NCBI GenBank assembly: GCA_018813445.1
Contig: JAHJBR010000185.1
Location: forward strand, 1-12,813
Length of the DNA: 12,813 bases
Source of the DNA: Microcaldota archaeon
GTDB lineage: Archaea > Micrarchaeota > Micrarchaeia > Anstonellales > Bilamarchaeaceae
Direction: 5' to 3'
In this document: piece after piece, positions 5,809 to 12,099 of the stretch
How the letters are laid out: the number at the start of each line of letters is the position of its first letter
Position numbering within the stretch: the first letter of the stretch is position 1
Translations under genes and position numbers: made by a program
Notes under the pieces: generated by a model
What the model saw: the letters and a program-made list of their open reading frames with translations, nothing else
What the model was told of the DNA's origin: nothing
Database searches by the model: none

Positions 5809-8388
5809 TCATGCTGTATCTATATCGTCTTGTTTTGAAACGTCTGAATACTCGCTCTTGCTCGCAAGCATTGGATCGTTTGCATCTCCTCCGTAGATAA
5901 ACTGGACCACTGTTCCGTTTGCATCCTTCACAGTTTTGTCTGGCCAAACAACTAAGTCTTGGAATGCGTTTATCAGTCTTCTTTGCATGTAACCGCTTCT
6001 TCCTGTTCTTATGGCCGTATTAACCAAGGATTCTCTTCCACCCATAGAGTGCAAGTAAAATTCATCGGCCGCCAATCCTGTTCTGAATGAGCTGAATACA
6101 TATCCGCATTCCCTTGCTGAAAGCATTCCTGGAAGATTGAATGGAAGATTTCTTCTTGCATAACCTCTTTTTGGTCTTTTGCTTCTTACTGCCTGCTGAC
6201 CCACGCATGCGCTCATCTGAATTGCATTAAGAAGGCTTCCTCTTGCACCAATCTTGGCCATGATTATGGATGTATTAGCCATGCTTAAATCAGATTCAAC
6301 TATTTTTCCAATTTCTTCTCTTGTTCTGGAAGTAAGGCCCATGATGTTCATTTCCAAAGTCTCTTTTAGGCCCATTCCTGGAGCACGTTCTAATGTTTTA
6401 TTTTTGTATTTGAGTATTAGATTCTCAATTTCACGATTCATCCTATCTGAAGTATCATTCAGCTTTGTTTCTGCTTTTTCCGAAAGGGTGTAATTCCTTA
6501 TGGAAACACTTAACCCCTGCTTGGTAATTACTTCAAGAGCAACCTTGGTTACAGAGTCCAGGAATTTTCTGCACTCTGCTGCGCCATAAAGCATGAATAT
6601 GTGCTCAAGAAGCTCGTTCTCTATTGCTTTACTTTCTATTGTTCCGTCCATGAGCTTGCTATCCTTTATCACGATATCTTCTCCGAGTTTGGATTTGAAC
6701 TTCAAGTTAAGTTTGGGTGGAAGGATTTGCGAAAATATTAATCTTCCAGAATAGTTCTTTTTCCTATCGGGTTTCGGAAGCTCGGTTATTCCTGCAGTAT
6801 AAAGTATTTTCGCTGCCTCATGGTGTGTGAACTCAGCTGCTTCCTGTGTAAGGAAGAACAAACCAGAAACATAATCTTCCTGTGGCCGGATTATTGCATG
6901 GCCGTGTCTTGGAGAAAGAATTTGGTCTTCCACTTTCATAAGGAGTTTTGCCTCTGCTTGGGCTTCTGCTGTCTGAGGAACATGCAGGTTCATTTCGTCT
7001 CCATCAAAGTCTGCGTTGTAGGGTGCAGTTACTGTTGGGTTGAGCCTAAAGGTTTTTCCAGGAAGTACTCTTACTTCATGTGCCATCATGCTTATTCTGT
7101 GCAGGCTTGGCTGTCTGTTGAATATTACAATATCTCCATTCACAAGCTGGCGCTCAATCACTGAACCAACTTTAAGGTTTTCTGCAGCTTCAGTCCGAGT
7201 AAGATCAGTTATCTTCAATCTTTTCAAATCTGGTCTAATTACGTATAGTGCTTTTGGGTATTTTTCAGAAAGTACCATCTGCTTGCAGTATTCAGTGTTG
7301 TAAGTGTTCATTGAAACCCTTATTGTAAGCTCTTCTGCGATTTCCTGCGGAACACCCACCTCTCCTATGGAAATCATGGGATCGGGTGAAATTACAGTAC
7401 GTGCTGAGAAATTAACACGCTTTCCGCTTAGGTTGTATCTGAATCTTCCTTCTTTTCCTTTCAGTCTCTGTGCTAAAGTCTTCAACGGCCTTCCGCTCCT
7501 GTGCCTTGCTGGAGGAATATTTGCAGTCTCGTTATCAAAGAACGTAGTAACGTGGTATTGAAGCAGTTCCCATAAATCTTCTATGATTAATTGGGGTGCA
7601 CCTGCGTTTATGTTTGCTTCAAGCTTTTGGTTTATTCTAATTATATCTACTAATTTGTGTGTAAGGTCATCTTCGCTTCTTTCCCCAGTTTCCAGAGTAA
7701 TACTTGGTCTTACATTAACTGGTGGAACTGGAAGCACTGAAAGTACCATCCATTCTGGCCTTGAATATACTGGATCAAATCCTAGCGCTTTTATATTTTC
7801 ATCGCTTATTCCAGTTAATAAATCTCTTACTTCACTTGGAAGAAGCTCCTCCTTGTTCTTGTAAAAGGTTGTTGGTTTTAGGAATTTTATTTCTGGAAGC
7901 TCCTCATTACAGAATGCGCATTTCTTTTTTCCTACTTTTTTCTTTTTCTTTACGGGTTTTGCTTCTGCGACTTCCACTGCTTGCTCTCCTTCTTTAGGAA
8001 CTTCCTCTGCTACTGATTCAGCTGGTTTTACTTCCACTGGAACCGGAACTCCTTTTCCAGTTGTTAAGTTTTTACAAGAAGGACAAACGGATTTCAGTAC
8101 TGCATAAATATGCTTTGCGAATTCCACATGGATAATAGGGCGGACAAGCTCTATGCTTCCAAAATGTCCTGGACATTCGGTTGCGCGTCCTCCGCAAGTT
8201 TTACATCTCAAACCTGGATCCACAACTCCTAGGCGCATATCTACTAACCCGCCATCAATTGGATAACCATCGTCATCATAGGTATCTGGAACAGTTACTT
8301 TCGCCCCGCTCATTTTCCTTATGAGTTCTGGGGAAAAAATGGAAAACTTTATCTTATCTATTATCTTCCTTATGTGTAGATTGTTCAT
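5809..8388 (-). CDS. rpoA1: DNA-directed RNA polymerase subunit A' (RpoA1)
   Basis: 859 residues, equivalent to the N-terminal two thirds of Rpb1. In order: clamp with zinc ligands CKTCGGRATECPGH (Cys62, Cys65, Cys72, His75); a second zinc site CPSC (102-105) and CAFC (157-160); GRFRYNLSGKRVNFSARTVI (315-334, switch/active-site region); RQPSLHR (425-431); the catalytic Mg-binding NADFDGD (458-464); GARGSLLNAIQMSACVGQQ (714-732); and the bridge helix from GGRESLVNTA (783-792) to GYMQRRL. The stretch between the two CxxC pairs is low complexity (Ala/Glu/Pro/Val, then seven lysines in ten residues). The bridge helix has Ser787 and Asn790 where Gly and Asp are expected. The ATG is 4 nt after rpoB1; GTGAT overlapping the upstream stop serves as Shine-Dalgarno. 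Confidence 0.97.
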   Translation of the reverse strand: MNNLHIRKIIDKIKFSIFSPELIRKMSGAKVTVPDTYDDDGYPIDGGLVDMRLGVVDPGLRCKTCGGRATECPGHFGSIELVRPIIHVEFAKHIYAVLKSVCPSCKNLTTGKGVPVPVEVKPAESVAEEVPKEGEQAVEVAEAKPVKKKKKVGKKKCAFCNEELPEIKFLKPTTFYKNKEELLPSEVRDLLTGISDENIKALGFDPVYSRPEWMVLSVLPVPPVNVRPSITLETGERSEDDLTHKLVDIIRINQKLEANINAGAPQLIIEDLWELLQYHVTTFFDNETANIPPARHRSGRPLKTLAQRLKGKEGRFRYNLSGKRVNFSARTVISPDPMISIGEVGVPQEIAEELTIRVSMNTYNTEYCKQMVLSEKYPKALYVIRPDLKRLKITDLTRTEAAENLKVGSVIERQLVNGDIVIFNRQPSLHRISMMAHEVRVLPGKTFRLNPTVTAPYNADFDGDEMNLHVPQTAEAQAEAKLLMKVEDQILSPRHGHAIIRPQEDYVSGLFFLTQEAAEFTHHEAAKILYTAGITELPKPDRKKNYSGRLIFSQILPPKLNLKFKSKLGEDIVIKDSKLMDGTIESKAIENELLEHIFMLYGAAECRKFLDSVTKVALEVITKQGLSVSIRNYTLSEKAETKLNDTSDRMNREIENLILKYKNKTLERAPGMGLKETLEMNIMGLTSRTREEIGKIVESDLSMANTSIIMAKIGARGSLLNAIQMSACVGQQAVRSKRPKRGYARRNLPFNLPGMLSARECGYVFSSFRTGLAADEFYLHSMGGRESLVNTAIRTGRSGYMQRRLINAFQDLVVWPDKTVKDANGTVVQFIYGGDANDPMLASKSEYSDVSKQDDIDTA

Positions 8389-8392
8389 AGTA

Positions 8393-10216
8393 TCACGCCT
8401 TGTCCTTTACCACTATGCGCGGGAACACGTAGAGAGATTTAATCTCATCCAAAAGGAGCTTGAATGCATAGCTCATTTCAACTGCTTCCACGCTCTCGTT
8501 TCCGCATACTGCGCATACATCCTTGTCCTTTACGAAATTATGCGTTGCAAGAGAACCGCATTCGGTGCAAACCAATTGCACAGTCTTATCACTTTCATCA
8601 AGCAACCTGTCTTTTATCAGCATGCTTGCCCCATAACCAATAAGGCAATCTCTTTCCATTTCACCGAATCTCAAACCACCTTCCCTTGCCCTTCCTTCGG
8701 TTGGCTGGTGAGTAAGCAATTGTACTGGACCGCGGCTTCTCATGTGCATCTTGTTTGAAACTAAGTGATGCAATCTTTGATAATAAATTACCCCAATGAA
8801 TAGTTTTGATTTGATGGGTTGGCCGCTTATACCATCATAAAGGGTTTCTTCTCCATACTCATTAAATCCTGAATTAGAAAGTATCTTTTTGTAATCTTCT
8901 TCAGAATTTCCACTGAACGCAGTGCCGTCCATCAGCTTTCCATTCATTGAACCTGCTTTTCCTCCAAGCATCTCTAAAAGATGCCCCACAGTCATTCTTG
9001 AGGGTATGGCATGCGGGTTGATTATTAAGTCAGGAACAACTCCATCTTTTGTGAATGGCATGTCTTCCTGTGGAACTACTAATCCAACTACTCCTTTCTG
9101 ACCATGCCTTGAAGCAAACTTGTCTCCTAGTTCTGGAATTTTTACTGAACGCACGCGCACTTTCACTATCCTGTTTCCGCTTGGGCCTTCTGTAACCATC
9201 ACGCTGTCCACTTTCCCGGATTCTCCTGATTTTAATGCAAGTGAGCTTTCCCTTTTCTTTTCCTCTACTGCGCCGAATACTGAGATTTCCTCAAGGAATC
9301 TAGGCGGAGATGTTTTTCCAACAAGCACATCCCTTTCACTAACATCAGTCTCAGGAAGCACTACTCCGTCTTCTCCTAGTTTTGCGTATGCTTCTTCTCC
9401 CCTATACCCGACTACATTCGGATTTGGAATTTCTACTTTATCCTTTTGACCTCCTGGATATTGTCTTTCTTCTGTTTCATAGGTTTTGAGCATCATCACT
9501 CTTCCTAATCCGCGGTCGATTGCAGAACGATTTATGATTATCGCGTCTGCCATGTTGTATCCTTTATATGAAGTAAGCGCAACAACGAAGTTCTGTCCTG
9601 CTGACGCGTCCTTCATGTTTATTACTCTATATGAATCGGTTTGCACGATTGGTTGCTGAGGATAATACATCACATATGCTTTTGTATCATATCTGCATAT
9701 GTAGTTTGATGCATAAACTCCCAAACTTTGCTTTGCCATGGCGCAAGCCATGGTAATTCTTGGGGAAGAATTGTGTTCTACATAAGGAAGCACGCTTGCA
9801 GTTATTCCAAAAATAGTGGATGCATCAAGCTCCATGTGTGTGTGCTTCTCATCTATAAGCTCTGGCTTTAACGCAATGTATGAGTTTTCCTCTTCTTCTG
9901 CATCTAAATATTCAATAACACCCATCTTCACAAGGTGCTGCCAAGTAAGCATTCCGCTCTTTGCCTTTTCTAATATTTCAGAAGTAAGGCGGGGCTTGCC
10001 ATTCTCAACGACTATGTATGGCTTTCTCACCCTTCCACTGTCTGTGTTTATGAATACTTCAGCTGTGCGCTTATTATGATATATATTGGTCTGGTAGTTG
10101 AGTTCGTTCATTCTTCTCTTTTCCCTCAATCTCTTTACCAGATCTGCTGCGCGGTCGAAATCGCCTACGTATCTTCCATTAACATAAATTGAAGCTTTTC
10201 TTGGGAGTTTTGCCAT
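8393..10216 (-). CDS. rpoB1: DNA-directed RNA polymerase subunit B' (RpoB1)
   Basis: 607 residues from the ATG at 10216; the C-terminal half of the second-largest subunit, split from B'' as in many Euryarchaeota and some DPANN archaea. Landmarks are GYNMADAIIINRSAIDRGLGR (219-239), GDKFASRHGQKG (364-375, with active-site lysines), DLIINPHAIPSRMTVG, QPTEGRAREGGLRFGEMERD, and a zinc site of Cys550, Cys553, Cys568 and Cys571. In the first motif the expected acidic pair Glu-Asp is Ala223-Asp224. The segment VSNKMHMRSRGPVQLLTHQP also differs from the expected VDDKIHARARGP and TRQP. The start is chosen because AGGTGA at 10221-10226 precedes it by four bases; ATG at 10231 would add five residues within the end of rpoB2. 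Confidence 0.97.
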   Translation of the reverse strand: MAKLPRKASIYVNGRYVGDFDRAADLVKRLREKRRMNELNYQTNIYHNKRTAEVFINTDSGRVRKPYIVVENGKPRLTSEILEKAKSGMLTWQHLVKMGVIEYLDAEEEENSYIALKPELIDEKHTHMELDASTIFGITASVLPYVEHNSSPRITMACAMAKQSLGVYASNYICRYDTKAYVMYYPQQPIVQTDSYRVINMKDASAGQNFVVALTSYKGYNMADAIIINRSAIDRGLGRVMMLKTYETEERQYPGGQKDKVEIPNPNVVGYRGEEAYAKLGEDGVVLPETDVSERDVLVGKTSPPRFLEEISVFGAVEEKKRESSLALKSGESGKVDSVMVTEGPSGNRIVKVRVRSVKIPELGDKFASRHGQKGVVGLVVPQEDMPFTKDGVVPDLIINPHAIPSRMTVGHLLEMLGGKAGSMNGKLMDGTAFSGNSEEDYKKILSNSGFNEYGEETLYDGISGQPIKSKLFIGVIYYQRLHHLVSNKMHMRSRGPVQLLTHQPTEGRAREGGLRFGEMERDCLIGYGASMLIKDRLLDESDKTVQLVCTECGSLATHNFVKDKDVCAVCGNESVEAVEMSYAFKLLLDEIKSLYVFPRIVVKDKA

Positions 10217-10220
10217 TTTT

Positions 10221-10226
10221 TCACCT
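10221..10226 (-). promoter_or_regulatory. Shine-Dalgarno of rpoB1 containing the rpoB2 stop codon
   Basis: AGGTGA includes the TGA stop of rpoB2 and lies four bases before the ATG at 10216. The terminating ribosome therefore ends on the next gene's ribosome-binding site, as expected for coupled, near-equimolar B'' and B' synthesis. Confidence 0.75.
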
Positions 10227-11681
10227 GTCATCTTTTACTCCGAAATTCTTTAGAAGCGCCAAAAGCTCATCTTCTGAAACGCCTGTTGAAACTTCAGCCA
10301 TTAGTGAGAGATTCTTAACTAAAGAACAGCTTGGGCCTTCTGGGGTTTCATTCGGGCAAAGTTTTCCCCAATGGGTTCCATGAAGGTCTCTTGCTTTGAA
10401 GTGAGGGTGCTTTTTACTTAATGGAGACACCACTCTTCTTAAATGAGAAAGGGTTGCTAGATAGCTTGTCCTGTCAAGCAGCTGGCTTATTCCTGTTTGC
10501 CCTGCAATCCAGTTTCCAGTTGCCATTGCATACCTTATTCTATCTGCCATTGCATCCTGCCTTACAAGAGTGTGCACCTGCAATCTTCTTCCTCTTGCAT
10601 CAGCCCTGCTCACTTGGTAAACCATATCTTTTATCAGGAACTGTAATGCATAGTTGAATAGTTCCTGCATCAAATCTCCTGCAAGCTTTACTCTTTTGTT
10701 TGCATAATGGTCTTTGTCGTCCTGCTGGATCTTTTTGTTTGCAACTAACACTGCTCTGTTTGCCATCCTAATTAGGAATTCCGCTTTTCTTTTTCGGTCT
10801 GCTTTATCTGTTCCAACATGCGGAAGCATATAGGAATCAATAAGGTTTTCCAATCTTGTGAGCCTGTATTCTTGAGGTTGTCCTGGAGAAAGTCTTTTAC
10901 TTAAAAGCTCAATGGCTTCCTCCCTATTCTTGCTTTCCTCCATTTCTATATTCAATAGAATATCATTCTTTGCAAGCTCGTTTTTTCCAAATGCATCCAA
11001 AATATCTGCATTGCGCTCTATTCCCAGAACGCGCATAACTTGGATAAATGGTAAAGGAGCTGGAGTGCTTGGAAATTCCACTGTGAGCACTCCTTCATGA
11101 TTTCTTTCAATTACGCATCTGGCCCTAAATCCTTGTCTGGTTGAGAATATTTTTGCTACTGTTGAACCATTCTCATCAGTAACCATAAGCCTGTTTGGAA
11201 CCAAATCCTCGACTGAAACCAAAACTTTTTCAGAACCATTGACTATGAAATATCCGCCTGGATCATTTGGATCTTCTCCGGCCGTAATAAGGTCATCCTT
11301 GGACAATTGATGTAAAGAACAGAGCTTGGATTTTACCATTACTGGAAGTTCCCCAATAAATACATCTGAATAAACTGGTCTTTCCATGGAATTGAATATT
11401 GGTACAATCTCCAAGAATACTGGGGAAGCGTATGTTAGGTTTCTCAATCTTGCCTCAGAAGGCATTATTGATCTGTATCCTCCTTTCACTTCATAGAAAC
11501 GCGGTGGCTCTAATCTTACTTTTCCAAGCCTTAATTCAAATCCTTCCACATTGGTTGTGATTTTCGTGGTTCTATTTACAACATCCTGCATTCCTACAGT
11601 TACAAATTTGTTGTAAGAATCAAGCTGCTGTTTTACCAATGTATTATCCCTGAAATAAACATCAAGCAATCCTTTTACCAT
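10221..11681 (-). CDS. rpoB2: DNA-directed RNA polymerase subunit B'' (RpoB2)
   Basis: 486 residues, N-terminal half of the second-largest subunit (protrusion, lobe and fork regions). The opening LLDVYFRDNTLVKQQLDSYN matches family N-termini, so the protein is complete. Other landmarks are GGYFIVNGSEKVLVS (142-156), DDKDHYANKRVKLAGDLMQ (321-339), LSHLRRVVSPLSKKHPHFKARDLH (411-434, fork/rifampicin-like region) and CPNETPEGPSCSLVKNL (442-458). In the last, Ser453 replaces a glycine expected in CGLVKNL. An in-frame TGA at 11697-11699 rules out an upstream start. The Shine-Dalgarno is weak (GGGTCGAT), in contrast to its neighbours. It is preceded by a 63-nt gap after rpoH holding a duplicated initiation-like motif. 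Confidence 0.97.
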   Translation of the reverse strand: MVKGLLDVYFRDNTLVKQQLDSYNKFVTVGMQDVVNRTTKITTNVEGFELRLGKVRLEPPRFYEVKGGYRSIMPSEARLRNLTYASPVFLEIVPIFNSMERPVYSDVFIGELPVMVKSKLCSLHQLSKDDLITAGEDPNDPGGYFIVNGSEKVLVSVEDLVPNRLMVTDENGSTVAKIFSTRQGFRARCVIERNHEGVLTVEFPSTPAPLPFIQVMRVLGIERNADILDAFGKNELAKNDILLNIEMEESKNREEAIELLSKRLSPGQPQEYRLTRLENLIDSYMLPHVGTDKADRKRKAEFLIRMANRAVLVANKKIQQDDKDHYANKRVKLAGDLMQELFNYALQFLIKDMVYQVSRADARGRRLQVHTLVRQDAMADRIRYAMATGNWIAGQTGISQLLDRTSYLATLSHLRRVVSPLSKKHPHFKARDLHGTHWGKLCPNETPEGPSCSLVKNLSLMAEVSTGVSEDELLALLKNFGVKDDR

Positions 11682-11725
11682 AATATCGACCCAGCATCAT
11701 GTGTATTGGAACAAATGATTTCCAT
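11675..11725 (-). other. Possible upstream ORF ending across the rpoB2 start
   Basis: ATG at 11725 opens a 16-codon frame (MEIICSNTHDAGSILW) in a different frame from rpoB2, and its TAA (11675-11677) lies just inside rpoB2, so the two overlap. AGGCGAT is placed a few bases upstream of the ATG. The 11-bp sequence CGATATTATGG occurs at both starts (11722-11732 and 11678-11688). No similarity to known leader peptides is recognised, and it could be chance. Confidence 0.25.
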
Positions 11726-11732
11726 AATATCG
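11678..11732. repeat. Direct repeat of 11 bp around the rpoB2 start
   Basis: CCATAATATCG on the plus strand (CGATATTATGG on the coding strand) occurs exactly at 11678-11688 and 11722-11732, 44 bp apart. One copy contains the rpoB2 ATG; the other contains the ATG of the small upstream frame. Confidence 0.6.
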
Positions 11733-11744
11733 CCTAAAACTTGC

Positions 11745-11999
11745 TCAGACTACCAGCCTATAATAATTGTACTTGGCAGTCGGATCTTCTCTCATTATTT
11801 TAATTACGTCGCCTTCCTGCGCATTGAGTTTTTTAGCTGCAGGATCAGAGCTTTTCATTTTAGGAAGAAGCTTTTCGCTAACGCCTAGTTTCTTGAGAAG
11901 GTTTTTCTTTTCCGTTTCAGAAAGTATCTCCATCTTGGGAACCAAAAAGTGTGCAAACACATCCAATTCAAAATCTGACTTAACTTTTTTCTTGACCAA
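11745..11999 (-). CDS. rpoH: DNA-directed RNA polymerase subunit H (RpoH, Rpb5-like)
   Basis: 84 residues, the usual size for archaeal RpoH, which corresponds to the C-terminal domain of eukaryotic Rpb5 and sits at the lower jaw of the polymerase. Landmarks are FAHFLVPKMEILSETEKKNLL (about 15-35), LPKMKSSDPAAKKL and the C-terminal GDVIKIMREDPTAKYNYYRLVV, matching the family's GDVIKIxRxSPTA...YYRxVV. The start is TTG (11997-11999), preceded by GGTGGTG at 12002-12008. The next methionine (residue 23) would remove conserved N-terminal sequence. It is the first gene of the polymerase operon. Confidence 0.95.
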   Translation of the reverse strand: MVKKKVKSDFELDVFAHFLVPKMEILSETEKKNLLKKLGVSEKLLPKMKSSDPAAKKLNAQEGDVIKIMREDPTAKYNYYRLVV

Positions 12000-12001
12000 A
12001 G

Positions 12002-12008
12002 CACCACC
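12002..12008 (-). promoter_or_regulatory. Shine-Dalgarno supporting the TTG start of rpoH
   Basis: GGTGGTG ends two bases before TTG at 11997-11999. Together with the lack of an in-frame ATG that keeps the conserved N-terminus, it supports a TTG start. Confidence 0.6.
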
Positions 12009-12052
12009 AGAGCAATAAGGCTAACTAGATTAGACTACTTTAATTAGAAATG

Positions 12053-12060
12053 TTTAAAAA
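12053..12060 (-). promoter_or_regulatory. Candidate TATA element of the RNA polymerase operon
   Basis: TTTTTAAA lies about 55 bases upstream of the rpoH start in the 100-bp gap after the preceding gene. Initiation about 25 bases downstream would give a leader near 30 nt that includes the Shine-Dalgarno. The bases upstream (CGCACC) are a poor TFB element. Another A/T stretch at 12039-12049 is an alternative. No clear terminator for the preceding gene is seen in the gap. Confidence 0.35.
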
Positions 12061-12099
12061 GGTGCGTTTAACATGAGAATCTACTCAATACAACGCAAA

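Noticed and set aside
9735-9753. Palindromic pair of CCATGG sites that could form a hairpin
   Set aside because: It lies inside rpoB1 and encodes the ordinary segment TMACAMAKQ; the short loop and coding context suggest chance.
11706-12018. Plus-strand open frames opposite rpoH
   Set aside because: rpoH on the minus strand matches its family over its whole length; the opposite frames show no recognisable motif.
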